Shown here one piece after another: positions 30,452-39,152 of a stretch of DNA of 42,865 nucleotides. Position 1 is the first letter of the stretch, and every line of letters starts with the position of its first letter. The translations under genes were made by a program, and so were the position numbers. This stretch comes from a virus, in IMG/VR virus record IMGVR_UViG_3300031746_000050, positions 1-42,865 of that record, one strand, 5' to 3'. Under the pieces are notes generated by a model that saw only the letters and a program-made list of their open reading frames with translations, was not told the origin of the DNA and ran no database searches.

Positions 30452-30736
30452 ATGGTAATTAAATCAAGTGGTAAATTAGGAGCAAGTGGACTTATCTTTA
30501 CAGGACCTTGTCACTTAATAGGGGTATCTTATACAGCGGATACTGCCACGGAAACTACTATCACTGTTTATGATAGCATTACGGCGGCTAATACTGCCGT
30601 TGCTTTTTTAATGCCAAGTGATGAAGTACATACAATTAATATAATGTTTCCTGGAAAAGGTGTACCTTGTTCTGCTGGATTATATGCTTCTATGTCAGCA
30701 GAAACAGGGGATTATATAATTTATTATTCGCTATAA
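30452..30736 (+). CDS. Small beta-rich virion protein (candidate)
   Basis: 94 residues from ATG 30452. Beta pattern (ETTITVYDSITAANTAVAFL) and the end GLYASMSAETGDYIIYYSL resemble small phage head or tail structural proteins. AGGTGATTATT upstream. Confidence 0.55.
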   Translation: MVIKSSGKLGASGLIFTGPCHLIGVSYTADTATETTITVYDSITAANTAVAFLMPSDEVHTINIMFPGKGVPCSAGLYASMSAETGDYIIYYSL

Positions 30737-30768
30737 AGAATTAAGAATAAAGAAAGGAGATGATATAA

Positions 30769-31227
30769 ATGGCTAAATTTAAAAAACTGTTATTGCAACT
30801 TTTATTGTTGCCTGTTTTTCCTATATGGTATGCACTTTTAGTCCCAGATGAAGGAGAAGTTTATTTAATGAACTATATGTTAAACAAAGTTGCTTCGGCA
30901 GATGTAAAATTATGTCTTTACACCAATGATTATACCCCAGTTGAAGGAAGTGTATACGCAAGTTTTACAGAGGCAGTAGCAGCAGGTTATGCGAGGATAA
31001 CTCTAGCGGGTGCAGATTGGACAATTGCGACAAATACTGGAGTTACCACAGCGGAACAACCACAGAAAACTTTTACCTTAACTGCCGCAAGCACCGATTA
31101 TGGTTATTTTGTAATAAACAACGCAGGTACAAAAGTATTGTGGGCTGAAAGATTCTCTGATGCACCACATAGTATTCCAAGTGGTGGTGGAACAGAAAAA
31201 ATAACTGTAAAGTTAATAGGTGAATAA
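30769..31227 (+). CDS. Virion structural protein with hydrophobic N-terminus
   Basis: 152 residues, AAAGGAGATG upstream. The first 26 residues are very hydrophobic (KKLLLQLLLLPVFPIWYALL), like a signal or anchor. The rest has the LMNYMLNKVASADVKLCLYTNDYTP and TEAVAAGYARITL pattern of a family of phage tail/head proteins of unknown role. Confidence 0.55.
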   Translation: MAKFKKLLLQLLLLPVFPIWYALLVPDEGEVYLMNYMLNKVASADVKLCLYTNDYTPVEGSVYASFTEAVAAGYARITLAGADWTIATNTGVTTAEQPQKTFTLTAASTDYGYFVINNAGTKVLWAERFSDAPHSIPSGGGTEKITVKLIGE

Positions 31228-31233
31228 AAGGTT

Positions 31234-31268
31234 TGGGGATTATCTTCAAATCCCCAGTATTTTTTAAG
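31234..31268 (+). terminator. Rho-independent terminator-like hairpin
   Basis: TGGGGAT pairs with ATCCCCA (31234-31256), followed by TATTTTTT. It is the only one of this series of hairpins with a clear T run. Confidence 0.65.
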
Positions 31269-31275
31269 GAGAAAT

Positions 31276-31551
31276 ATGAATATAAAAGTTAGTATTCAAA
31301 GAAATCAGATACATCATTGGATTAATGCAGATTTAAGTGAAGTATTGGAATTTGGTATGCGATGTCCTGAATATCCTGATTTGCCTACTTACGGCATGAG
31401 AATTGATTATCCCATTAATCAAAATAAAATTCTTACCGCAATACAAACAAGATTAATTATAGTAAGAGACCAGATAACAAGGGATAATTTAATTAGACAG
31501 CAAATCGAAACTATGGGTTATCTTAATTTTACAGTGACTATACCAGATTAA
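31276..31551 (+). CDS. Small protein, unknown
   Basis: 91 residues, AAGGAG upstream. Short helices and beta end (MGYLNFTVTIPD). No motif recognised. Located between structural genes. Confidence 0.55.
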   Translation: MNIKVSIQRNQIHHWINADLSEVLEFGMRCPEYPDLPTYGMRIDYPINQNKILTAIQTRLIIVRDQITRDNLIRQQIETMGYLNFTVTIPD

Positions 31552-31561
31552 GGAGATTAAT

Positions 31562-31897
31562 ATGAAAATAGAATTAGAAATTCCTGATGATGTGGTAGAA
31601 GATTTAAGTTATCGCAATTTATATCTCATTGCTGGGATTGAAACTATTGCCTTTAAAAATAGGGATGATAAATGGAAAATCAAAACTAGTGCTTGTTCTA
31701 TGTGTGGTAAATGTTGCAAAAAATTGAAGGAAGGTTTTACCTTTCCCGTAGTCAATGGACAATGTGTTTATCTTCAAAATCCTGCTGGATATGGTGATAA
31801 ATGGATTTGCGGATTGGGTCTTAATCGTCCATTAGGTTGTAGTGTGGTAGATTTTACCGCTGATTACTGCACCGTAAAATATGAATATGTGAAGTGA
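31562..31897 (+). CDS. YkgJ-like cysteine-cluster protein
   Basis: 111 residues. CSMCGKCCKKL matches the CxxCGxCC start of YkgJ/UPF0153 proteins, with further cysteines at QCVYL, ICGLG, GCSVV and YCTV. These bind zinc or iron. Here it is encoded among tail genes and its stop overlaps the next gene. A metal or redox role in the virion or in host manipulation is possible but unproven. Confidence 0.65.
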   Translation: MKIELEIPDDVVEDLSYRNLYLIAGIETIAFKNRDDKWKIKTSACSMCGKCCKKLKEGFTFPVVNGQCVYLQNPAGYGDKWICGLGLNRPLGCSVVDFTADYCTVKYEYVK

Positions 31898-31902
31898 GAG
31901 AT

Positions 31903-34404
31903 ATGAATATAAGATGTTGCTCTTGTAAAAAAGAATACAGTTTAGAGAGTAATATCTTTGAATATGAAAAGGGTTCGAGATATCCTATTCTAATTTGTCC
32001 TTATTGCGGACTTCGACACATAATAAATTTTATGCTCTTTGACAACAAAATAGAGAAATTAAAGAAAGTAGAGAAGTTAAACTTAACTAGTTATTATCCT
32101 ACTTTGGGTGCTTCGAGGATTGCCGATGCGAATAGGGTAGATAAATCTCTTGCTGATGATGGTGATGTAACAGGTTGGGTTAAGACTAATCCTTTTATTT
32201 TGGCAACAAGAATTTACGGTTCTAAAGGTGTTTACAACTATGCCTATACTTTGAAATGGAGAAATGTTACCGATAGCGGGAGTTTTGCGGCAGTAGGGTC
32301 AACAGGGGAAATATCCTATGCCGCTGATACCGTTTTGGTAGATGGGCAGGCATTACCAACGGAAAGTAAAATTTGTTCTGCTCAAACTAATTATACCTGG
32401 CAAAATGGAATGGAAAACGAAGGGGATAATATTCTACCTGACTCAGGAACATATTCCCTTGCAGATGAAAAATATACCGAACTGCAATGGGCTTTAGATT
32501 GTAGTGGTGCTCACGATAATGATGTATATGAATTTGCACTATATACCAATTCGACTTTAATTGGGACTTGTTTGGCAAGTATACAAATGGGACCTTATAA
32601 TTGGTTATCTCCGACTGGATATGTTGATCCTGATAATGTTTGGATTGAGGAAGTAAAGGCTTACGATGAGGATTTAGGTTTGGCAACTAAATATACCATC
32701 CCCCCCACCTCGTGGTCTTCATATTTAGAACTTACCATTGCTGCTATAAGTTGTTCTAAAGTAAGATTTTCTGCCTATTATAATGCTTCATATATTAATC
32801 AAATAAGTTTAGATGTTTATTATTCTTCTGGTTGGCATAATATTTATGAGGGTACTTATGCTCATAGAGTTTGGGTAGAAAAGGAAATTGGTTCTACTCA
32901 AACAGTTACAGCGATGAGGGTTAAATTTTATAATAGCGGCAATGAAGATATTGCGTATATGTATGAAGCAGATTTTTGGGGAGTGGCAGCAGGTGGCGAT
33001 TTTACTTATACAGGAACTGGAACGTTTGTTTATTCAGGAACGGCTACCCAATCCCATACAAGGGATTATCTTACTACAGCAGAAGGTCAGTTTGCTTACT
33101 CTGGGAGTGCTCTTTATACACACGATTATTTATACGTAGGAAATGGGAGTTTAGCTTTTTCTGGAAGTGCAGTAATAATTGTTGGTCTTGTTTATGTAGG
33201 AAGCGGTTCATTTGCCTATTCTGGCGAGACAATTCAGATTCATACAAGGGATTATCTTACTACAGCAGTTGGTGAGTTAATCTACTCAGGGCAAGCGATA
33301 ATATCTTATTTACTTAATTTCTTATTTACGGGTAGTGGAGAACTTGCTTACTCAGGGGTAGCCGAGTGTAGTTTTGGTCTTGTTTATGTAGGAAGCGGTT
33401 CACTAAATTATTCGGGTGTAGCAATATGTGAATACACTATTGCAGGTGCAGATTTTCAATATGTAGGTAGTGGTTCATTTACCTTTAGCGGGATAGGTTC
33501 TTATGAGTTAGGGTTATCCTATGTAGGAAGCGGATTATTAACTTACTCAGGAGAAGCAGTTCAACTTTATACCTTTAATTTTAATACAACAGGAACTGGT
33601 TCTTATACCTTTAGTGGTGCAGGTTCTTATGTTTTGAGTTTTGCTTACATAGGCGATGGAACACTAACTTACTCTGGAAGTGCAGTTTGTGAATATACAA
33701 CTGAAGGTGCAGATTTTACCTATACGGGTAGCGGGTCATTTACTTTTAGTGGAACTGCCACTCAGGCATATACTTTTAATTATTCGTATTTAGGTGATGG
33801 TTCTTATAACTTTAATGGAAGTGCTCTTTATAGTATTGGATTTTCTTATGTAGGCGATGGAACATTCGTCTATTCAGGAACTGCAACACAAATACATTCA
33901 CGTAATTACTTATATACGGGCAGCGGAGAATTAACTCTTTCGGGTACTGCGATAGCAACAGTCGGTTTTACTTATACTGGAAGTGGGCAACTTACATATT
34001 CAGGTACTGCCACTCAATCTTATGAATTTAATTTTAACACAGTAGGGATTGGTTCTTGTAATTTTAGCGGTGTAGGAATTTATATTTTAGGTTTTTCTTA
34101 TGTAAGTAGTGGAACATTTAACTATTCTGGAAGTGCAGAATATAGTTATGAGATTGCAGGTGCAGAATATACCGGGACTGGAATATTCAATTATTCGGGA
34201 ACTGCAACCCAAGCTTGGACATTTAACTATCCATATTATGCAACCCTTGCAATAAAAGAAAATGAATCGAAATTATCAATAGTTCAAAATGAAAGTTTAT
34301 TAAGTATAAAAGAAAATGAATCGAAATTATCAATAGTTCAAAATGAAAGTTTATTAAGTATAAAAGAAAATGAATCGAAATTATCAATCGAGGAGTGTGG
34401 TTAA
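31903..34404 (+). CDS. Zinc-ribbon tail fibre with long beta repeats
   Basis: 833 residues from ATG 31903 (GTG 31894 possible). The N-terminal zinc ribbon (CCSCKKEY..CPYCG, about 1-40) is followed by a jelly-roll-like region (about 70-360) and a stretch of imperfect repeats of the type YxGSGSFxYSGxA (about 365-790), which looks like a beta-solenoid stalk. It ends with the 9-residue units IKENESKLS/IVQNESLLS in a perfect 54-bp tandem. A tail fibre or tailspike is likely. Its place is between tail accessory genes and the adaptor gene. Confidence 0.7.
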   Translation: MNIRCCSCKKEYSLESNIFEYEKGSRYPILICPYCGLRHIINFMLFDNKIEKLKKVEKLNLTSYYPTLGASRIADANRVDKSLADDGDVTGWVKTNPFILATRIYGSKGVYNYAYTLKWRNVTDSGSFAAVGSTGEISYAADTVLVDGQALPTESKICSAQTNYTWQNGMENEGDNILPDSGTYSLADEKYTELQWALDCSGAHDNDVYEFALYTNSTLIGTCLASIQMGPYNWLSPTGYVDPDNVWIEEVKAYDEDLGLATKYTIPPTSWSSYLELTIAAISCSKVRFSAYYNASYINQISLDVYYSSGWHNIYEGTYAHRVWVEKEIGSTQTVTAMRVKFYNSGNEDIAYMYEADFWGVAAGGDFTYTGTGTFVYSGTATQSHTRDYLTTAEGQFAYSGSALYTHDYLYVGNGSLAFSGSAVIIVGLVYVGSGSFAYSGETIQIHTRDYLTTAVGELIYSGQAIISYLLNFLFTGSGELAYSGVAECSFGLVYVGSGSLNYSGVAICEYTIAGADFQYVGSGSFTFSGIGSYELGLSYVGSGLLTYSGEAVQLYTFNFNTTGTGSYTFSGAGSYVLSFAYIGDGTLTYSGSAVCEYTTEGADFTYTGSGSFTFSGTATQAYTFNYSYLGDGSYNFNGSALYSIGFSYVGDGTFVYSGTATQIHSRNYLYTGSGELTLSGTAIATVGFTYTGSGQLTYSGTATQSYEFNFNTVGIGSCNFSGVGIYILGFSYVSSGTFNYSGSAEYSYEIAGAEYTGTGIFNYSGTATQAWTFNYPYYATLAIKENESKLSIVQNESLLSIKENESKLSIVQNESLLSIKENESKLSIEECG
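34252..34388 (+). repeat. 54-bp perfect tandem repeat, 2.5 copies
   Basis: Units run 34252-34305 and 34306-34359, then a partial unit to 34388. They encode IKENESKLS-IVQNESLLS twice plus IKENESKLS. Perfect identity at DNA level suggests recent expansion of the fibre tip. Confidence 0.9.
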
Positions 34405-34686
34405 ATGAATTATCTTATAGGGGATACAATACGTTTCTTGGCAATAATAAAAAATTTTGAAGGTGTAGAAGAAGCACCAGCAGTTATAAAGGTTTCGGTT
34501 TATAAACAAGATAGGACTGAAATATTACCTCCCACTACACCAGATTTGATAATTGGAACAACTGCACAATATAAATATGATTGGCAAATACCGACAGGAA
34601 CAGCGAAGAATTCAACTTTAATAGTTGTTTGGAATTGGAGTGGTCCACAAAAAAAAGAGATGAATTTTATTGTTGCAAATTTATAG
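34405..34686 (+). CDS. Small beta-sandwich tail-region protein
   Basis: 93 residues, GAGG 7 nt upstream. Beta pattern (NYLIGDTIRFLAIIKNFEG, AQYKYDWQIPTGTAKNSTL) resembles Ig-like phage structural proteins. No catalytic motif. Confidence 0.55.
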   Translation: MNYLIGDTIRFLAIIKNFEGVEEAPAVIKVSVYKQDRTEILPPTTPDLIIGTTAQYKYDWQIPTGTAKNSTLIVVWNWSGPQKKEMNFIVANL

Positions 34687-34708
34687 AATAAAGAAAGGGG
34701 GATAAATA

Positions 34709-34849
34709 ATGCCTATTCCTATTAGTAGAGATGAAGATTTTAGACCTGCGATAAAAAAGATAATGGATGAACTTGCCAAGTTAGAAGAAAAGATTGATTT
34801 AATCAAGTCAAATACAGAATTACAACTAAAAACAAAGAAGGTGAAATAG
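34709..34849 (+). CDS. Small helical protein, unknown
   Basis: 46 residues, AAAGGGGG upstream. Charged helix MDELAKLEEKIDLIKSN. Ends directly before the adaptor ATG. Confidence 0.5.
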   Translation: MPIPISRDEDFRPAIKKIMDELAKLEEKIDLIKSNTELQLKTKKVK

Positions 34850-35578
34850 ATGTCCATATTAACCAACATTGCCGACCTTGAAGAAGATGTCAGAGATATT
34901 ATCAATGAAACGACAGCAAATTTCTGGTCTTCTGCCTATATCGTAAGACAATTAAATAAGGGTCATCAGATTGCCTCTACCAAGATAAAAATGGTAAAGA
35001 TGCTCTGGACGGTTACTTTAGTTACTGGAACAGCAAGTACCGGGCAGGCTCAAATTGTAGATGATAGGGAAATATTATTGCCTTCTACTTTCATATCCAT
35101 TGATGATGGCGGGGTTTATTACAATGATGATGTTTGTGCGGCAACGAGTATTAAGCAGATTAAAGATTCTGATGAAGACTGGTTGGAACGCTCAGGTACC
35201 CCCGCCCGATATTATTTAAGAGGGGATATGCTGGGTTTCGATAATAAAATATCCGCAGCAGATACAGTCAGGATTTATGGAACTAAGATGCCTACTGAAC
35301 TTACAGGGACACAAGCTCCCTTCGATGGTGATTATCGGACCGTAGGTTATCGTTATCTATTAGTTGATTATGCAATAGGGATGTGCTGGAAGAAAAAGAA
35401 TGAGATAGAGAAATTTGCCTTTTATCTTGCTCCAAAAGTAGGAAGTTTTTGGGTAGGATTGGCTGAAATGAAATCGGAGTTATTAGAGGATGGAGATGAA
35501 GGTTACAATATGATAGCAGAAGATAATCCTGCACATTATCATAAGGCTGAGAGATGGCCAGATTGGTCACAGTTTTAA
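34850..35578 (+). CDS. Head-to-tail adaptor protein (candidate)
   Basis: 242 residues. MSILTNIADLEEDVRDIINETTANFWSSAYIVRQLNKG at the start, then a beta region and the YRYLLVDYAIGMCWKKKNEIEKF helix, is the pattern of phage adaptors placed between portal and tail proteins. It would bind the portal and start the short tail. Confidence 0.7.
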   Translation: MSILTNIADLEEDVRDIINETTANFWSSAYIVRQLNKGHQIASTKIKMVKMLWTVTLVTGTASTGQAQIVDDREILLPSTFISIDDGGVYYNDDVCAATSIKQIKDSDEDWLERSGTPARYYLRGDMLGFDNKISAADTVRIYGTKMPTELTGTQAPFDGDYRTVGYRYLLVDYAIGMCWKKKNEIEKFAFYLAPKVGSFWVGLAEMKSELLEDGDEGYNMIAEDNPAHYHKAERWPDWSQF

Positions 35579-35597
35579 TTAAATATAAGGTGGTTTT

Positions 35598-37397
35598 ATG
35601 GCAAAAACTATAATAAAATTTTTAGACGCACTTTCGCCGTCTGAACTTAAACTAACAGATTTACCTCGTAAACCTGATGGTTTATATAACCTTGCTTTTA
35701 ATGAATATGGGCAGTTAGTCAAGCGTGCAGGTTATGCAAAATATAATACAGGAGATGCTATAAATGCAACCCATAAGATAGTAGGGATGCATCGTTTCTA
35801 TAAACAAGCAACGACTTCTAAAGAATTTATCGTTGCTTGCAATACCAGTCTATATAAATTATCCGAAACTACTCCCTGGGGTGCAACCGCCTTAACTGGA
35901 TGTCCAGCATTGACTGCTGACAGTGATACTTATTTTGCAGACTTTGCCAATCATTGTTATATCGTCAATGGTGCGAACGATATGATGAAATACAATATGA
36001 CCAATGTCAGGACTGATGGAATAACCGTTCCAGGTGCTCCGACTTATAATACCACTATTGATGGTTCGTTGACTGCAGGAACTTACTATTTTAAATATAC
36101 CTTTGTAGATGAGGATGGTTATGAATCTAATGGTGGGACTGCCTCTGCTGCAATGACTGCGGCAGCCACTCCCAACGACGGAATTAAAATTAATATTGCT
36201 GCTTCAGGTGACGCTAAAATAGCCAAACGCAGAATATACAGGACTACCGTAGGCGGTTCAATTTATTATTATGATGGAGAAGTTGCAGATAATAGTGATA
36301 TTACTAGTCCTACTTATTCTTCTACCATATCGGATGCAGATATATCACTTAAATCCGTTTTACATACCGATCATAATGCACCACCTTCCGCACCTGATTT
36401 AGTGGTTAAAAGGTTAAGCAGAGTAAATGTAGCGGTAGATGATAAATTATATGTATCAAAAAATTATGACAAGACCACAGGGGTTAGAAGTGTAGAATAT
36501 TTCCCCTCCACTAATTATTATCCTACTGGTAATGGACAGAATATAACGGGTTTAATAGAACAATTAAATGGACTTCCTGTCTTTACCGAGAATACCATTG
36601 AAAGATTGGTGGGGACGGATGAGGGTAATTTCGAATATAGCAATGCCCATCAAGAAGATGGTTGTATAGCTAAAAGGTCAGTATCCAATTGGAAAAATTA
36701 TGTGCCTTACTTATCTTTTAATGGAATATACATTTTTGATGGAGAGAGTGCCAGTGCGATAGATATTTCCTCTGGCGGAAGACTCAATAAATATATAAGA
36801 GATAATATCTACTATACTTATGCCCACTTATCTTGTGCCACTTGTTATGACAATAAATATCTACTTTGTATCCCGACAGGGACAAGTGCCGTTCCTAACG
36901 TAACCATATATTATGACTTTTCAACAGGTAGATATGGGATATATTCCTTTGCCTTCTCTTGCTTTAGTAAATGGGATAAGGGGGGAGACGGACTTTCTTT
37001 AAAAGGTGGAAGTAATACAGAGGGACGAATTTATAAAGTTCTCTCAGGGTTGGATGACGATGGTTCTGCTATTACTGCCTATGACGATATAGAACCATTA
37101 GATTTTGGAACACCTGAAGTATATAAACAATTCTATTCAATATTTATAAAAGTGAAATCTACTACTGCGACAACTCTTACCATGAATTATACCTTAGATA
37201 ATGCAAGTGAAATAACTTCTCAAACAAAAACTATAACTGCAAATACCACAAAATGGTATCGAATTGGTTTAGTTTCTGGTGGTAATAGGGCAAGGGCAAT
37301 TTCAATCAGACCTTATATATCAGATAAATATGCCTTTGAGATACACGGATTAGCTATTTGTTATGATGACGAGGCATTTGCCGAGGAGAAGGAATGA
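35598..37397 (+). CDS. Tail nozzle / tail stabilisation protein (candidate)
   Basis: 599 residues. Beta-propeller-like: a repeated pattern of MHRFYKQ..IVACNTSLYKL, YFADFANHCYIVNG, GDGLSLKGGSNTEGRIYKVLSG. This is typical of podovirus nozzle proteins (P22 gp10/T7 gp12-like). It would close the tail after DNA packaging. Direct neighbour of the adaptor. Confidence 0.75.
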   Translation: MAKTIIKFLDALSPSELKLTDLPRKPDGLYNLAFNEYGQLVKRAGYAKYNTGDAINATHKIVGMHRFYKQATTSKEFIVACNTSLYKLSETTPWGATALTGCPALTADSDTYFADFANHCYIVNGANDMMKYNMTNVRTDGITVPGAPTYNTTIDGSLTAGTYYFKYTFVDEDGYESNGGTASAAMTAAATPNDGIKINIAASGDAKIAKRRIYRTTVGGSIYYYDGEVADNSDITSPTYSSTISDADISLKSVLHTDHNAPPSAPDLVVKRLSRVNVAVDDKLYVSKNYDKTTGVRSVEYFPSTNYYPTGNGQNITGLIEQLNGLPVFTENTIERLVGTDEGNFEYSNAHQEDGCIAKRSVSNWKNYVPYLSFNGIYIFDGESASAIDISSGGRLNKYIRDNIYYTYAHLSCATCYDNKYLLCIPTGTSAVPNVTIYYDFSTGRYGIYSFAFSCFSKWDKGGDGLSLKGGSNTEGRIYKVLSGLDDDGSAITAYDDIEPLDFGTPEVYKQFYSIFIKVKSTTATTLTMNYTLDNASEITSQTKTITANTTKWYRIGLVSGGNRARAISIRPYISDKYAFEIHGLAICYDDEAFAEEKE

Positions 37398-38434
37398 TGG
37401 ATATAAATAGTTTATTAGGATTAGAGAATATAAAACCTGAAGATATAAACAAAATAAAACTACAATTACAGGAGATAAACGATACTATTCGGGGCGGACT
37501 ACGTAGTGCCAACCTAAAGGAATACAGGAATACCTATGTCATAAATGCTCAAGATAGTTTAGACGCAACTTATCCGATGTATGTGCATTTTAACATTATC
37601 CCTGAAATGGTAAAGATAGTTTCTATCAATATTTCCTTCTGGTTTCAAAATTTCAGGGCTTATGCTAAATCAGCAAGTAGTGGAGGAGGGTCAACCAGTG
37701 GTTCAGGTGGTGGACAGACCAGTTCATCTGGTGGAGCACAGACTTCTTCATCTGGTGGAGCACAAACACCAACTTCAAGTTCTGGTGGTGGACAGACTTC
37801 GTCAAGTGGTGGTGCACAGACTTCTTCAAGTGGTGGTGGACAGACCAGTTCATCTACTTCTACCCCAAGTGGGGGAGGTTCAACTTCGGGAGCAAGTGAG
37901 GCAGGTAGTAATAGATGTTGGACTCCTGTTGCGTTTGTTGCTCACGCTGATGGTTATTTGGGTTCGACAGCTGATGGTTATTCGGTATGTAATGCAGCAC
38001 ATACCCATACTACTCCTGACCATACCCATCCAGGCCATACCCACACCGTAGATAATCACACCCATACAGTAGATAACCATACCCATACGGTAGCAGACCA
38101 TACCCACACAGTAGCAGTCGCAAATCACACCCATACAGTAGATAACCATACCCATACGGTAGCAGACCATACCCACTCTACACCTAATCATACACACGAT
38201 ATTACTTATGGGATTTATGAGGATTCGACATCTCCTACGGTTATGTTTTATGTCAGTAGAGATAACGGTTTGACTTATTCACTACCAGTAGGGAGTTATA
38301 CCGCAGACCACGAAAATTTAGATATTACCAGTATGATAGATACAGCAGGGGGAAAATTAATTAAATTTACATCTAATGCGAGGACTCGATTAAGTGTTCA
38401 AATTACGATTTCATTGAATATTAAAGTGAGGTGA
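37394..38434 (+). CDS. Tail fibre with SSGGGQT linker and HxH array
   Basis: 346 residues from ATG 37394 (37397 also possible; overlaps the preceding stop). Helical/beta N-terminus (1-90), then a flexible Ser/Gly/Gln/Thr linker of SSGGxQT units (about 92-168). A segment with ten HTH triplets (about 195-265, NHTHTVDNHTHTVADHTH) follows, similar to the iron-binding HxH needles of T4 gp37 and other phage fibres. The C-terminal domain contains TYGIYEDSTSPTVMFYV. Likely a metal-stabilised trimeric fibre or tail needle. Confidence 0.8.
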   Translation: MMDINSLLGLENIKPEDINKIKLQLQEINDTIRGGLRSANLKEYRNTYVINAQDSLDATYPMYVHFNIIPEMVKIVSINISFWFQNFRAYAKSASSGGGSTSGSGGGQTSSSGGAQTSSSGGAQTPTSSSGGGQTSSSGGAQTSSSGGGQTSSSTSTPSGGGSTSGASEAGSNRCWTPVAFVAHADGYLGSTADGYSVCNAAHTHTTPDHTHPGHTHTVDNHTHTVDNHTHTVADHTHTVAVANHTHTVDNHTHTVADHTHSTPNHTHDITYGIYEDSTSPTVMFYVSRDNGLTYSLPVGSYTADHENLDITSMIDTAGGKLIKFTSNARTRLSVQITISLNIKVR

Positions 38435-38438
38435 TTAA

Positions 38439-38576
38439 ATGAAAGAGGAAATATTAAAAGAGATTTTGCAAGAACTTAAAAATATGCATTTTCATTTGGA
38501 TAATTTGGAAACTTTTTATAGGTTTGTGAATAGGGTAGATATAAAGGAAAAGGAAATTACGGAAGATAAAAAATGA
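38439..38576 (+). CDS. Small helical protein, unknown
   Basis: 45 residues, GAGGTGATTAA upstream. Charged coiled coil (KEEILKEILQELKNMHFHL). Ends 5 nt before the converging lipoprotein gene. Confidence 0.55.
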   Translation: MKEEILKEILQELKNMHFHLDNLETFYRFVNRVDIKEKEITEDKK

Positions 38577-38581
38577 AGGGA

Positions 38582-39091
38582 TTAGGTTACTTGTTCGATT
38601 ATATTCATATTATAATCATAGACTATATAATTTTTACAATAGAAGAATTGCATAATCTCACTAAAACTATTATAAACTTTTTCGTGTAAATAATCCCAAT
38701 CGGAAACGAGATAACCATTATCTATTTTATAAACAGCAATAATATGGGAAAAGTCAGGAAATATTAACCATATCTGGTAAGTTTCATAATTGTGATAATT
38801 AGCACAGAATATAGCAAAACTTGCATAATCATTACAATCACCTGTTTTAACTTGCCACATAGTATAAGGGTCAAAGACATTTTCATTATATTCTATTGGA
38901 ATAAAATTATCATTCATATAATTACATATTTTATCAAGAGTGTCTAAACTTTCGATGGTCTGTATAAACTCTTTATCATCAGGCAAGGTAAAGTTGCCTA
39001 AATTATATATATAATCATTCAGGTCAAATACAGAATTACAACCTGATAAAAATATAGTTAATATAATAAAAAGGACTAATAATTTTTTCAT
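38582..39091 (-). CDS. Lipoprotein with transglutaminase-like fold
   Basis: 169 residues. The signal peptide (MKKLLVLFIILTIFLSGC) has a lipobox LSGC with C18 as the lipid site. TGDCNDYASF (C86), FSHIIAVYK (H116) and YLVSDWDY (D131) give a Cys-His-Asp triad of transglutaminase-like or cysteine-protease proteins. The minus strand and its own leaderless promoter separate it from the flanking tail and ejection genes. This is the layout of a lysogenic conversion or superinfection-exclusion gene. The activity and target are inferred. Confidence 0.8.
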   Translation of the reverse strand: MKKLLVLFIILTIFLSGCNSVFDLNDYIYNLGNFTLPDDKEFIQTIESLDTLDKICNYMNDNFIPIEYNENVFDPYTMWQVKTGDCNDYASFAIFCANYHNYETYQIWLIFPDFSHIIAVYKIDNGYLVSDWDYLHEKVYNSFSEIMQFFYCKNYIVYDYNMNIIEQVT

Positions 39092-39097
39092 AGTTTT

Positions 39098-39126
39098 AAA
39101 ATATCATAGAATTTATAATATGTCAA
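39098..39126 (-). promoter_or_regulatory. Consensus leaderless promoter for the lipoprotein gene
   Basis: On the minus strand: TTGACA (complement of 39121-39126), 17-nt spacer, TATTTT (complement of 39098-39103), then 6 nt to the ATG. This is the same spacing as the HTH-gene promoter at 11101. No Shine-Dalgarno precedes the start. Confidence 0.85.
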
Positions 39127-39152
39127 ACAAGAAATTTAAGGAGATGATTTAA

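Noticed and set aside
34252-34388. Regular repeats as a possible CRISPR array
   Set aside because: Repeats are directly adjacent, without spacers, and in frame with the fibre gene; no cas genes are present.
37880-38197. Cys/Met/Gly-rich minus-strand frame opposite the HTH array
   Set aside because: Produced by the repetitive DNA of the fibre gene; it has no independent signals.
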